52,477 nucleotides of DNA from Pseudomonadales bacterium. Its GTDB lineage: Bacteria; Pseudomonadota; Gammaproteobacteria; Pseudomonadales; Pseudohongiellaceae. Positions 1 to 8,229 of the stretch are shown one piece after another; the stretch's first letter is position 1; each line of letters begins with the position of its first letter. The stretch is taken from positions 1 through 52,477 of the forward strand of contig JAJECW010000035.1 of NCBI GenBank assembly GCA_022821865.1, in the 5' to 3' direction. The position numbers and the translations under genes are program-made. Under the pieces are notes generated by a model that saw only the letters and a list, made by a program, of their open reading frames with translations, did no database searches and was not told where the DNA came from.

Positions 1-23
1 AAAACTCCATCCGTGGAGTTTTT
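1..23. terminator. Rho-independent terminator-like hairpin (m5 variant)
   Basis: Stem AAAACTCCA pairs with TGGAGTTTT across a four-base loop and is followed by a T run on the plus strand. Read on the minus strand it is the m5 module of the composite repeat that follows. Its stem differs from the other m5 copies (AAAATTCC/GGAATTTT) but pairing is kept on both sides. It may end transcription entering from the left, or be only the repeat's hairpin. Confidence 0.5.
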
Positions 24-189
24 CATTATCGCAAAACAAAAGCGTGGTTTTGTTTTGCTCCCGAATTCAATGGCTTACGCCATCGAATTCGGCGGCACTT
101 CCCTGTGCCGCAGGGAAGCTCTGACTTAATCAGAGCTTCCCCAGGGGCCTGCGCCGTAGGAATTCACGGCTGCAAATCCGCTCTCATCC
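24..189 (-). repeat. Composite palindromic repeat, modules m1-m2-m3-m4(-m5)
   Basis: This is the most complete composite in the window, read on the minus strand. m1 lies at 145-189 (TIR plus core GGCTGCAAATCCGCTCTCAT on the plus strand). m2 is a 12-bp perfect stem at 113-141. m3 is a GAATTC-based hairpin at 61-92. m4 is an 11-bp stem at 31-58 with a six-base loop. m5 continues to base 1. The minus-strand m4/m5 junction reads TGCGATAAT, an extended -10-like sequence pointing left, out of the window. The m1 and m2 parts encode the altered C-terminus and stop codon of the HigB-like gene. Confidence 0.85.
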
Positions 190-446
190 ACGCCCTCGGG
201 TTCGCCATCACGGAAACGGAAAATAATGCGCCAGTTGCCGCTTACTCGCAAACTCCAGTATCCGGCCAGGTCTCCACGCAGCATATGCAGCCGGAAGCCG
301 AGATCATTCAATTCTTCGGGTTTGTACGCCACATTCAGTCGCGAAAGAATCCGCGCCAGCCTCGCGGCCAGATTGGCGGGAACGCCCTTGCGGTCCAGGC
401 CGCCCGAAAGATGGAATCGCCGTAATGCCTTGTGCTTGATTTCCAC
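126..446 (-). pseudogene. HigB/RelE-type toxin, C-terminus replaced by a repeat
   Basis: From the GTG at 446 the frame encodes about 106 residues that look like a HigB-family mRNA interferase: a basic start (EIKHKALRRF), then LARILSRL, GFRLHMLRGD, and the core GNWRIIFRF followed by DGEPEGVD. HigB proteins normally end a few residues later in a DYH-like motif that carries active-site residues. Here the frame instead enters modules m1 and m2, gaining the tail [15 protein letters not shown] and a TAA stop in the m2 loop. HigA, the antitoxin, normally lies just downstream on this strand; its place is taken by the repeat. Most likely a dead remnant of a higBA pair. An upstream in-frame ATG exists at 494, but family length favours the GTG. 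Confidence 0.7.
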
Positions 447-594
447 TTCCGGAATCGTGCCAGAATGTTGCGCGAAACGCAACACGGAGCGCATTACTAT
501 CAGTGTGGCTGAATCTGCCGGAGACCGGCGCCACGCTGCCACGCTTCACTCAATCTCGTATAATTCGCCCGCTTGGAAATCTTGAGGAAAATTC

Positions 595-1017
595 ATGGCG
601 ATTCAGCAAACTTTGTCTATTATTAAACCCGACGCCGTTGGCAAGCATGTGATTGGCGAAATCTACCGCCGCTTCGAACAGGCGGGACTGCGGATTGTGG
701 CGGCGAAAATGCTGCGGCTTGACACCCGCACAGCGGGCGGTTTTTATGCCGAGCACGAAGGCAAGCCCTTTTTCGCCGACTTGATCCGCTTCATGACTTC
801 GGGTCCGGTGATGGTGCAAGTGCTTGAAGGCGAAGACGCCATTGCCCTGAACCGCAGCCTGATGGGGCCGACCAATCCGGCGGCAGCGCCGGCCGGGACG
901 ATTCGCGCGGATTTCGCCAAATCCATCGACGCCAACGCCGTGCATGGTTCCGATTCGCCGGCTTCGGCGGAAAGGGAAGTGGCGTACTTTTTTGCGGCCA
1001 TGGAACTCTGTTCCTGA
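595..1017 (+). CDS. ndk: Nucleoside diphosphate kinase
   Basis: Ndk transfers the gamma-phosphate of ATP to nucleoside diphosphates through a phospho-histidine, keeping cytosolic NTP and dNTP pools balanced. The 140-residue protein has the family length. It starts [10 protein letters not shown], has the RIVAAKML strand and the active-site segment NAVHGSDS with the catalytic His, and ends EVAYFF. A GAGGA ribosome-binding site precedes the ATG. It opens the conserved ndk-rlmN-pilF run; an m4-m5 repeat separates it from rlmN. Identification is certain. Confidence 0.97.
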   Translation: MAIQQTLSIIKPDAVGKHVIGEIYRRFEQAGLRIVAAKMLRLDTRTAGGFYAEHEGKPFFADLIRFMTSGPVMVQVLEGEDAIALNRSLMGPTNPAAAPAGTIRADFAKSIDANAVHGSDSPASAEREVAYFFAAMELCS

Positions 1018-1032
1018 GGAGATGGCACGTAA

Positions 1033-1100
1033 GCAAAACAAAACCACGCTTTTGTTTTGCGATAACGAAAAATTCCAGGGAGGGATTTTTCAGAGAATAC
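1033..1100 (+). repeat. Palindromic repeat, modules m4-m5
   Basis: m4 at 1033-1060 is an 11-bp perfect stem (GCAAAACAAAA/TTTTGTTTTGC). m5 at 1061-1100 begins GATAACG, carries an imperfect AAAAATTCC/GGATTTTT hairpin and ends CAGAGAATAC. The copy starts 16 bases after the ndk stop and ends 35 bases before the rlmN ATG, so it makes up most of the intergenic space and the rlmN leader. Confidence 0.85.
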
Positions 1101-1135
1101 TTGGCCGCAGCGCGAAGCATCGAGGTGGTTCGCCC

Positions 1136-2317
1136 ATGACGCAAGCCGCCAGGCCCAATCTGCTCGGGCTCAGCCCGGCGAAGCTATCCAGCTTGCTCGA
1201 AGGCATGGGCGAGAAGCCTTTTCGCGCGCGCCAGATTCTGCGCTGGATACACCAGCGTGGCGAACTCGATTTCAAGGCCATGACCGACATCAGCCTTGCC
1301 TGCCGGGCACGCCTCGCCCGGGAAACCCTGCTCGAGTTGCCGCCTTTGCGCAGCCGCCACGACGCCGGCGACGGCTGCGTGAAGTGGGTGCTGGGAACCG
1401 CCGGCGGCAGTTCGGTGGAAATGGTCTATATCCCGGAGGGCGGCCGCGGCACGCTTTGCGTCTCGTCCCAGGCGGGCTGCACCCTGGATTGCAGTTTCTG
1501 CGCCACGGGCAAACAGGGTTTTGACAGCAATCTCAGCGCCGCCGAAATCATCGGCCAGATCTGGCTAGCCCGGCGCGAACTCGGCGGCTTTGCGCCGGGA
1601 GCCGAAGCAAGGGTGACCAATGTGGTGTTCATGGGAATGGGAGAGCCCCTCCTCAATTTCGAAAATGTCATGGATGCCGTGGACCTGCTTCTCGACGATC
1701 TGGCCTATGGGCTTTCCAAACGCCGGGTCACCATCAGCACCGCCGGGGTTGTGCCCGGTATCGAACGGATGACGGGTCGCACCGACGCCGCCCTGGCGAT
1801 TTCCCTGCACGCCCCCAATGACGAGTTGCGCAATGAACTCGTGCCGCTCAACCGCAGGTATCCCATCGCCGTCCTGTTTGAAGCCGTCCGGGGCTACATG
1901 GCCGGCCTCGGCGAAAAACGCCTGCCGCTGATCGAATACACCCTGATCCGCGGCGTCAACGACCACCGCCGGCACGCCCGGGAACTTGCCGCCCTGCTGC
2001 GGGATTTTCCCTGCAAGATCAATCTCATACCATTCAATGAATTCAGCGCCTCGGAGTATCGCCGCCCCAGCGGCAGTTCCCTGGGCAATTTTCGCGAGGT
2101 TCTGCAACGGGCGGGCCACACGGTGACTGTCCGCACCACCCGGGCCGATGAAATCGCCGCCGCCTGCGGCCAGCTCGTGGGCGCCGTGCGCGACCAGACC
2201 CGGCGCAGCGAACGCCGGCGCCGGCGCGAACAGGCCGGCATCATGGAAAACAGTCTGATTGCCGGCCTCGGGGCCCGGTCCGGAAAAGTTGCCGCAAGAG
2301 GAGGCGAAGCCCGGTGA
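1136..2317 (+). CDS. rlmN: Dual-specificity 23S rRNA/tRNA adenine C2 methyltransferase
   Basis: RlmN is a radical-SAM enzyme that methylates C2 of A2503 in 23S rRNA and of A37 in some tRNAs. The 393-residue protein carries the iron-sulfur motif CTLDCSFC with Cys115, Cys119 and Cys122, and a late Cys344 in DEIAAACGQL that fits the methyl-carrying cysteine of the family. GMGEPLLNF and SLHAPNDELR are further signatures. The ATG at 1136 is chosen because family homology begins at LLGLSP; the same frame stays open upstream only because it crosses the m4-m5 repeat and the end of ndk. The TGA overlaps the GTG of the next gene. The last 40 residues are Arg-rich and poorly conserved. Confidence 0.95.
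   Translation: MTQAARPNLLGLSPAKLSSLLEGMGEKPFRARQILRWIHQRGELDFKAMTDISLACRARLARETLLELPPLRSRHDAGDGCVKWVLGTAGGSSVEMVYIPEGGRGTLCVSSQAGCTLDCSFCATGKQGFDSNLSAAEIIGQIWLARRELGGFAPGAEARVTNVVFMGMGEPLLNFENVMDAVDLLLDDLAYGLSKRRVTISTAGVVPGIERMTGRTDAALAISLHAPNDELRNELVPLNRRYPIAVLFEAVRGYMAGLGEKRLPLIEYTLIRGVNDHRRHARELAALLRDFPCKINLIPFNEFSASEYRRPSGSSLGNFREVLQRAGHTVTVRTTRADEIAAACGQLVGAVRDQTRRSERRRRREQAGIMENSLIAGLGARSGKVAARGGEAR
2296..2304 (+). promoter_or_regulatory. Strong ribosome-binding site of pilF
   Basis: AAGAGGAGG lies nine bases before the GTG at 2314. It fixes the pilF start at the rlmN stop and implies translational coupling. This matters because the codons just after that GTG belong to a repeat, not to the native gene. 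Confidence 0.7.
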
Positions 2318-3234
2318 ATGTTCACGCAGTGGCCTCCCATGAAGATTCTGCGGCTGCGCGCGGAATGACGGCGGCGAGACTGTCATCTCGCGCTCGGGTA
2401 TTTTTGTCATTCTGCGCCCGTGATTTGCCGTCATCCTGCGCGCAGTCGCAGGATCTCATTGGCAAGGCACTGAGTGGGGTGTTGCTTGCCACCGTATTCG
2501 CCGCCTGCGCCGCCTCTCCGGCACAGGGACCGTTATCCGCGGATTCCCGGAATGCCGCCGCGAGGGATTATCTCGCCCTGGCCAAAGCCTGGCTTGACGC
2601 CGGTGATTTCGCCGCCGCCGAGCGTCATCTCGAGCATGCCCTAAGCCTTGGCGCCGATTCCGCGGAAAGTCATCATATCGCCGCCCTGCTCGCCGCGGCC
2701 AATGCCGAGCCCGAACAAGCCGGGGATCATTACCTGCGCGCCCTGGCGCAGGCGCCGGACGGCTCCGCCATCCGCAACAATTATGGCGTATTGCTGTTCT
2801 CCCAGGGTCGCGCCGGGGAAGCCGCCGGTCAGTTCCGCGCCGCCGCCGCAGACTCCGCCTACGCCGGCCGGGCCTGGGCGCTGGAAAACCTCGGCCGTTC
2901 CCGCTTGCTGCTTGAGGACTGGCAGGGGGCGCGGGAAGCCTTCACCGCAGCCCTGGAAATTCACGGCGAACTTCCCGTGTCGGCCCTGGAACTGGCATTG
3001 CTGCATCGGCGCGGCGGCGATCTGGCCGCGGCCCGCAGGCTGTTTGCCGACTATCTCGCCATGATGGAAAATCAGGGCCTGAAGCTTGGTCCCAAAGCCC
3101 TTTTTGCCGGCGCCGAATTCGCCCTGCGGGAGGGAAATCGCGATCAGGTAGAGGAATTTGGTTCGATTCTCGGTACACTGTACCCCGAGACAGCGGAATA
3201 TCGCGCTTACCGGAATTTGATCGATGGAGATTGA
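2314..3234 (+). CDS. pilF: PilF/PilW-type TPR lipoprotein with repeat-derived N-terminus
   Basis: By position (rlmN-pilF-rodZ) and TPR content this is the type IV pilus biogenesis lipoprotein PilF/PilW, which helps the PilQ secretin reach or assemble in the outer membrane. TPR helices fill residues 80-300 (DYLALAKAWLDAGDFAAAERHLEHAL is typical in character). A lipoprotein signal, SGVLLATVFAAC, has its lipid-acceptor Cys at residue 65, unusually far from the start. Residues about 10-48 are translated from the inverted repeat at 2343-2456, so the n-region has been lengthened by in-frame insertion. A later start at 2365 is also inside the repeat. Overlaps rlmN by 4 bases and rodZ by 11. The name pilF rests on synteny; the TPR call is firm. 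Confidence 0.8.
   Translation: MNVHAVASHEDSAAARGMTAARLSSRARVFLSFCARDLPSSCAQSQDLIGKALSGVLLATVFAACAASPAQGPLSADSRNAAARDYLALAKAWLDAGDFAAAERHLEHALSLGADSAESHHIAALLAAANAEPEQAGDHYLRALAQAPDGSAIRNNYGVLLFSQGRAGEAAGQFRAAAADSAYAGRAWALENLGRSRLLLEDWQGAREAFTAALEIHGELPVSALELALLHRRGGDLAAARRLFADYLAMMENQGLKLGPKALFAGAEFALREGNRDQVEEFGSILGTLYPETAEYRAYRNLIDGD
2343..2456. repeat. REP2 inverted repeat inside the pilF reading frame
   Basis: Arms of 30 bases at 2343-2372 and 2427-2456 pair with four mismatches; they have the cores CTGCGCGCGGAATGACGG and CCGTCATCCTGCGCGCAG. The 54-base loop holds a third degenerate GTCATTCTGCGC copy. The whole unit stays open in the pilF frame. The same family appears at 25188-25275 and as half-copies near 39029 and 42955. 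Confidence 0.8.
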
Positions 3235-3724
3235 CGAACCAGGCCCTGCGGAAGAAGGGCAGATGGAAGAGGCCGCCGAGGAAACCCCGCAACCGTCGAA
3301 CGCAGGCGCGTTGCTTGCCGAGGCGCGGAAGAAACTCGGGATGAGCATATTCGAGGTTTCCGACCGGCTGCACCTGACCGAATATTACGTCCGGGCGCTG
3401 GAAGCCAATGACTACAGCAATTTGCCCGGCGAGGTTTTTGTCAAGGGCTACCTGAAAAGTTATGCCCTGCTGGTGGGCCTGGACCCCGCCGAGGTCAGCG
3501 GTTTCTATCACCGATCTTCGGCGCCGGGCGAGGCTGCCCGGGAGCCGGCGCGGAAACCACCGGCGAAGTTCAGCCAGAACTGGTTCCTGCTGCTGGTCAT
3601 CCTGATTCTCATCGCGGTAATCGGCGCCGGCGGCTGGTGGGTCTGGCAGACCTTCGGCGCCTCCCTCGGCCTGATTCCCGGCGCCCGCGCCAAAGGCAGG
3701 CATGATGGAGCCCCTGTGCCATGA
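3224..3724 (+). CDS. rodZ: Short RodZ-like cytoskeletal membrane protein
   Basis: RodZ links the MreB cytoskeleton to the inner membrane in rod-shaped cells. This 166-residue protein has the N-terminal Xre-type helix-turn-helix at about residues 27-95 ([28 protein letters not shown]), an Ala/Pro linker, and one membrane helix at about 119-141. It stops about 20 residues after the helix, so the periplasmic beta domain (DUF4115) of usual RodZ proteins, often over 300 residues long, is absent. Its TGA overlaps the ispG ATG as ATGA, so the end is not an obvious frameshift. Position between pilF and ispG is the usual one. Activity without the periplasmic part is plausible, since the MreB-binding HTH is intact. 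Confidence 0.85.
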   Translation: MEIDEPGPAEEGQMEEAAEETPQPSNAGALLAEARKKLGMSIFEVSDRLHLTEYYVRALEANDYSNLPGEVFVKGYLKSYALLVGLDPAEVSGFYHRSSAPGEAAREPARKPPAKFSQNWFLLLVILILIAVIGAGGWWVWQTFGASLGLIPGARAKGRHDGAPVP

Positions 3725-4833
3725 AAACCACAAACGGAATCCAGCGTCGGCAGACCCGCCGCATCATGGTGGGAGACGTGCCTGTGGGTGGCGACGCGCC
3801 CATTACCGTGCAAAGCATGACCAATACCGAGACCTGCGATGTGCGGGCGACCCTGGCGCAGATTCGGCGCCTGGAAGCCGTGGGCGCAGACATCGTGCGG
3901 GTATCGGTGCCCACCATGGACGCCGCCGGGGCGTTTCGAGAGATTCGCGCCAGCACCCGCCTGCCCCTGGTGGCGGATATCCATTTCGACTACCGCATCG
4001 CCCTGCGGGTGCTGGAGTACGGCGTGGATTGCCTGCGCATCAATCCGGGCAATATCGGCAGGGAGGAGCGGGTGCGCGCCGTGGTCAGCAGCGCCAGGGA
4101 CAAGGGCATCCCCCTGCGCGTCGGCGTCAATGCCGGCTCCCTGAGCAAGGCTTTGTTGCGAAAATACCGGGAGCCGAGCGCCGAGGCCATGATCGAATCC
4201 GCCTTGGTGCAGATCGACATTCTCGACAAGCTCGATTTCCGCGACTTCAAGATCAGCCTCAAGGCTTCCGAAGTCTTCATGACCCTGGCGGCCTACCGCG
4301 GCCTTGCGGGGCAGATCGACAATCCCTTCCATCTCGGTATTACCGAGGCGGGCGGCCAGCGCGGCGGCACGGTGAAATCCGCCATCGGCATGGGCGCCCT
4401 GCTGATGGAAGGCATCGGCGACACCATTCGCGTTTCCCTGGCGGCGGATCCGGTGGAAGAGATCAAGGTGGGCTTCGACATTCTCAAAAGCCTCGGCCTG
4501 CGGCACAAGGGCGTCAACCTGGTGGCCTGCCCGAGCTGCTCGCGGCAGAATTTCGATGTTATCGGCATCGTCAACGAACTGGAGACACGGTTGGAAGACA
4601 TCGTCACCCCCATCGACGTGGCCGTCATCGGCTGTATCGTCAATGGCCCCGGCGAAGCCCGGGAGGCCGAAGTCGGCCTCACCGGCGCGAGCCCCGCCAA
4701 CATGGCCTATCTCGACGGTTCCCCGGACCACAAGGTCAGCAACGAGAACCTGCTTGACGAACTCGAGTCCATGGTCCGGCGCCGGGTGGCGGAAAAACAG
4801 GCCGCCGCCAAAGACCTCATCGCCAGCGCCTGA
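3721..4833 (+). CDS. ispG: 4-hydroxy-3-methylbut-2-enyl diphosphate synthase
   Basis: IspG (GcpE) reduces 2-C-methyl-erythritol 2,4-cyclodiphosphate to HMBPP, the penultimate step of the MEP isoprenoid pathway. IspH, the last enzyme, is at 44450 in this window. The 370-residue protein has the usual bacterial length. A TIM-barrel half is followed by the 4Fe-4S domain, with Cys270 and Cys273 in CPSC and Cys305 in [11 protein letters not shown]. Conserved NPGNIG and HLGITEAG segments are present. It is coupled to rodZ by an ATGA overlap and followed closely by hisS, the standard order. Confidence 0.97.
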   Translation: MKTTNGIQRRQTRRIMVGDVPVGGDAPITVQSMTNTETCDVRATLAQIRRLEAVGADIVRVSVPTMDAAGAFREIRASTRLPLVADIHFDYRIALRVLEYGVDCLRINPGNIGREERVRAVVSSARDKGIPLRVGVNAGSLSKALLRKYREPSAEAMIESALVQIDILDKLDFRDFKISLKASEVFMTLAAYRGLAGQIDNPFHLGITEAGGQRGGTVKSAIGMGALLMEGIGDTIRVSLAADPVEEIKVGFDILKSLGLRHKGVNLVACPSCSRQNFDVIGIVNELETRLEDIVTPIDVAVIGCIVNGPGEAREAEVGLTGASPANMAYLDGSPDHKVSNENLLDELESMVRRRVAEKQAAAKDLIASA

Positions 4834-4848
4834 GAGTTCGCCCGCATC

Positions 4849-6153
4849 ATGGCCAGATTGCAGGCGATCCGGGGGATGAATGACATACTTCCCGACCAGA
4901 CTGCCCTCTGGCAGCATCTCGAGGACAGTTTCCGCGCCACGGTGGACTCCTTCGGCTACCGGGAAATCCGCTTTCCCCTGATCGAACAGACCCGGCTTTT
5001 CCGGCGCTCCATCGGCGAGGTAACCGATATCGTCGAGAAGGAAATGTACAGTTTCGAGGACAGTGGAGGCGACCATATCAGCCTGCGCCCCGAGGGAACC
5101 GCGGGCTGCGTGCGGGCCGCGGAGCAACATGGCCTGCTTTACAACCGCCAGCAGCGGCTTTGGTACCAGGGGGCCATGTTTCGCCGGGAACGCCCCCAGA
5201 AGGGCCGCTATCGCCAGTTCCACCAGTTCGGCGTGGAAGCCTTTGGCATGGCGGGCCCGGATATCGACGCCGAAGTCATCGAATTGTCCGCCGCGTACTG
5301 GCGGCGGCTCGGGCTCGGCGGCAAGCTGAAGCTGGAATTGAACAATATCGGCAGCGCCGAGGACCGCAAGCGCTATGGCGGGGCGCTCGGCGAATACCTG
5401 CTGTCCCGGGCCGATGAAATCGACGCCGCCGCCCGGAGCAGGATTCACAGCAACCCCTTTCGCGTGCTCGACAGCAAGCATCCCGGCACCCGCAAGGTGG
5501 CCGACGAAGCCCCGGCCATGGCGGAGTATCTGAGCCCGGAAAGCGTCGCCCATTACGCGGCGCTGAAGGAACTGCTCCGGGCGGCGGGTATCCGTCATAT
5601 CGAGAACCCTTCGCTGGTGCGCGGCCTGGATTACTATAATTACTGCGTATTCGAATGGACCACCGACGCCCTCGGCGCCCAGGGCGCCGTGTGCGGCGGC
5701 GGTCGCTACGACGGGCTTGTGGCCCAGCTCGGCGGCCGGCCCACGCCCGCGGCGGGATTCGCCATCGGCATTGAAAGGCTGGCGCTGTTGCTGGAAACCC
5801 TGGACCGGATTCCCCCTGAGGCGCAATTCCGCGCGGATGTCTGCCTTGTCGTTCTCGGCCCGGCGACCACAGTCGCCCAGGAACTCGCCCGGCGCCTGCG
5901 GGAAGCCTTTCCCGCCCGGAGCGTCGTCTGCCAATGCGGCGGCGGCAAGTATGCCCAGCAGGTCAAGCGCGCCTACGATCTCCGGGCCGACGTGCTTGTG
6001 GTCATGGAAGCCGGGGAGGGCGGCCCACCGGCGGAGGTGAAATTGCGCTCGCTGGATGAACGTTTCGAGCCGCGCATGGTCACAAGGGATCAATGTGTGG
6101 CGGCAGTGGGCGAACTGCTGTCGCTTTCACCGCCGGCAAGGCAGGATTTATAA
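4849..6153 (+). CDS. hisS: Histidyl-tRNA synthetase
   Basis: Class II aminoacyl-tRNA synthetase that charges tRNA-His. The 434-residue protein begins with the family hallmark QAIRGMNDILP. It has motif 2 (MFRRERPQKGRYRQFHQFG), the histidine-A segments LVRGLDYY and GGGRYDGL, motif 3 (GFAIGIERL), and the C-terminal anticodon-binding domain from about residue 325. It lies 15 bases after ispG in the conserved run. Confidence 0.97.
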   Translation: MARLQAIRGMNDILPDQTALWQHLEDSFRATVDSFGYREIRFPLIEQTRLFRRSIGEVTDIVEKEMYSFEDSGGDHISLRPEGTAGCVRAAEQHGLLYNRQQRLWYQGAMFRRERPQKGRYRQFHQFGVEAFGMAGPDIDAEVIELSAAYWRRLGLGGKLKLELNNIGSAEDRKRYGGALGEYLLSRADEIDAAARSRIHSNPFRVLDSKHPGTRKVADEAPAMAEYLSPESVAHYAALKELLRAAGIRHIENPSLVRGLDYYNYCVFEWTTDALGAQGAVCGGGRYDGLVAQLGGRPTPAAGFAIGIERLALLLETLDRIPPEAQFRADVCLVVLGPATTVAQELARRLREAFPARSVVCQCGGGKYAQQVKRAYDLRADVLVVMEAGEGGPPAEVKLRSLDERFEPRMVTRDQCVAAVGELLSLSPPARQDL

Positions 6154-6186
6154 TGCGCTGCTGGATTCGGCGTACAGGAGCGGAAC

Positions 6187-6849
6187 GTGGCAATCAGCGC
6201 CGCTGAGGAAGAGAATATAGAAGCGCTGCGGCGCTGGTGGGACGAGTACGGCAAAAACCTGCTGCTCATCGTCGTCCTCGCCGCCGCGGGCTATGGCGGC
6301 TGGAATTTCTGGCAGCAGTCCAGCAGCGCCGACCGCGTCGCGGCCTCGGACCTGTACGAGGAAATCCTGCTTGCCGCCCAACCCGAGGATCCGGCCGAAG
6401 AGCCCGACTCCGTGCAGATCATCGAACTTGCCGGGCGATTGCGCACAGATCACGACAATTCCATGTATGCGCGCTACGGGGCGCTGTACGGCGCCCAGCA
6501 GTCGGTGCGGCAGGGCGATCTCGCCGCCGCCGAGGAAATGCTGCAATGGGTGGTGGACAATCCCGGCACAAGCTTCCTCCAGCCCGCCGACGAAGGCCTT
6601 GTGCTTGCCGCCAGCCTGCGGCTTGGCCGGGTCATTCTTGCCCGGGGCGAACCCGAGCGCGCGCTGGAACTCGTCAACAGCGTGGACCCGCGCAGTTTCG
6701 AGCCGGGCTTCCACGAGTTGCGCGGCGATATCCATTTTGCCCTGGGCCGCCCCGAGGACGCCCGGGACTCCTGGCTCGCGGCCCGGGAAGCCGGTTCCAG
6801 CAGTGATGGCCTGCGCATGAAGCTGGAAAATCTCGGCGATCGGGAATGA
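6187..6849 (+). CDS. yfgM: YfgM-type ancillary SecYEG translocon subunit
   Basis: YfgM is a bitopic inner-membrane protein that associates with SecYEG and the chaperone PpiD during secretion. The GTG-initiated 220-residue protein has a short cytosolic start rich in acidic residues, the conserved ENIEALRRWWDEYGK lead, a membrane helix at about 23-42 (LLLIVVLAAAGYGGWNFW), and a periplasmic TPR-like helical domain. Position between hisS and bamB is diagnostic. The spacing to bamB is 10 bases, consistent with an envelope-assembly operon. Confidence 0.9.
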   Translation: MAISAAEEENIEALRRWWDEYGKNLLLIVVLAAAGYGGWNFWQQSSSADRVAASDLYEEILLAAQPEDPAEEPDSVQIIELAGRLRTDHDNSMYARYGALYGAQQSVRQGDLAAAEEMLQWVVDNPGTSFLQPADEGLVLAASLRLGRVILARGEPERALELVNSVDPRSFEPGFHELRGDIHFALGRPEDARDSWLAAREAGSSSDGLRMKLENLGDRE

Positions 6850-6859
6850 GGGCGCTGTC

Positions 6860-8050
6860 ATGAAATTCACCTGGAAGCCAGCCGCGAAAACCGGACTCGC
6901 GCCGCTCGCGCTGCTGTTTCTTTCCGGCTGTTCCATCGTCAATCTGAATCCCGCCACCTGGTTTGCCGACGAGGAAATCAATCCGCCGGCGGAATTGCGG
7001 GATATTGAAACCGAAGTCGCCCTGCGCCGGGTATGGAGCGCGGGCATCGGCAATGGCCAGGGCAGCGATTATTTTGAACTGACCCCGGCCATCGACGGCG
7101 AGCGTATTTTCGCCGCCAGCGAAGACGGCAACATCTATGGCCTCGAACTCGAATCCGGCGATGTGATCTGGCGCACCCGGCTCGACGATGAAGCCATTAC
7201 CGGCGGCGTCGGCGCCGGCAATGGCCTCGTGCTCGTGGGCACCGCCAATGCCGAAATCATCAGTTTCAACCAGTTCACCGGCGAGGAACTCTGGCGCGGC
7301 GCGGTCACCAGCGAGGTATTGTCGCCGCCCCAAACCAATGGTGATGTGGTGGTCGCCCAGACCGTGGATGGCAAGCTCATCGCCCTGGACGCCGCCGACG
7401 GCTCGCGCCGCTGGATCTATGAAACCACCCTGCCGGCCCTGACCCTGCGGGGCACCAATCGGCCGGTGATCACCCCCCAGGGACATGTCATCGCCGGTTT
7501 CAGCAACGGTACCCTGGTTTCCGTGGCCGCCGAAGACGGCATCTGGCGCTGGGAGGAGCGCATCGCCATACCCGAAGGCCGCTACGACATCGAGCGCGTC
7601 ATCGATGCCGACGGCGACCTGCGACTCGACGGCAACCGCGTGCTCGCCTCGAGCTACCAGGGCAATGTGATGGCCTTCGACACCGCCACCGGCCGCATCG
7701 TCTGGGGCATGGAGGCTTCCAGCTACCACGGCCTCGACCAGGGTTTCGGCAATATCTACTACAGCTCGGATGACAGCCATGTGGTCGCCGTGCGCGATAA
7801 CAGCAACGATATCGTCTGGACCAATGAAAACCTTTCCCACCGCGCCCTGACCGGCCCGCGAACCATCGGCAATTATCTCGCCGTGGCCGATTTCGAAGGC
7901 TATGTCCACATCATTTCCCAAATCGACGGCCGCATCGTCGGCCGCAGCCGAATCGACAGCGACGGCGTCCGCGCCAAGCTCCTCGCCGCCAACGGCCGCC
8001 TCATCGTCTACGGCAACAGCGGAACCCTGATGGCTCTGGCCATCGATTAA
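6860..8050 (+). CDS. bamB: Outer membrane protein assembly factor BamB
   Basis: BamB is the beta-propeller lipoprotein of the BAM complex that inserts outer-membrane beta-barrels. The 396-residue protein has a lipoprotein signal ending LSGC with the acceptor Cys at residue 24. Repeated propeller blades follow, with GLELESGDVIWRTRL, GEELWRG and AADGSRRWIYET as typical blade ends. Size and position between yfgM and der match the family. The PQQ-like folds elsewhere in the window are enzymes; this one lacks catalytic residues and is structural. Confidence 0.95.
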   Translation: MKFTWKPAAKTGLAPLALLFLSGCSIVNLNPATWFADEEINPPAELRDIETEVALRRVWSAGIGNGQGSDYFELTPAIDGERIFAASEDGNIYGLELESGDVIWRTRLDDEAITGGVGAGNGLVLVGTANAEIISFNQFTGEELWRGAVTSEVLSPPQTNGDVVVAQTVDGKLIALDAADGSRRWIYETTLPALTLRGTNRPVITPQGHVIAGFSNGTLVSVAAEDGIWRWEERIAIPEGRYDIERVIDADGDLRLDGNRVLASSYQGNVMAFDTATGRIVWGMEASSYHGLDQGFGNIYYSSDDSHVVAVRDNSNDIVWTNENLSHRALTGPRTIGNYLAVADFEGYVHIISQIDGRIVGRSRIDSDGVRAKLLAANGRLIVYGNSGTLMALAID

Positions 8051-8102
8051 CCCTCCCCACCCCGCCAATTTGCCGGCAGAGAGGCCCTGGAATCCTGCAC
8101 AA

Positions 8103-8180
8103 GGGCCGAACGGCTTGCCAAGGATGGCAAGACCGGGGTTTGGCAAAACCGAAAGCGTTGCGCCATGGATGGCATGTACA
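8103..8180 (+). repeat. Family D structured repeat, copy 1
   Basis: A 78-base unit running from GGGCCGAACGGC to GGCATGTACA in the bamB-der gap. It matches 42858-42935 along its whole length. In the first hairpin the stem TTGCC/GGCAA here becomes TCGCC/GGCGA in the other copy, a compensatory change that argues for selection on folded RNA or DNA. The tail TGGCATGTACAA resembles the -10 region of the tRNA-Ser promoters. The gap holds nothing else recognisable. Confidence 0.75.
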
Positions 8181-8229
8181 AAGGTAACGAGGGCGGAAAG
8201 CGACCGATGCCAACTACTTCAAGACTCGG

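Noticed and set aside
944..1135. Upstream extension of rlmN
   Set aside because: It would overlap ndk and be encoded by the m4-m5 repeat; RlmN homology starts after 1136.
3508..6093. Long open frame of 861 codons on the minus strand
   Set aside because: It lies antisense to rodZ, ispG and hisS, all of which have clear family motifs. The frame is open because of GC-rich codon bias; its product shows no domain.
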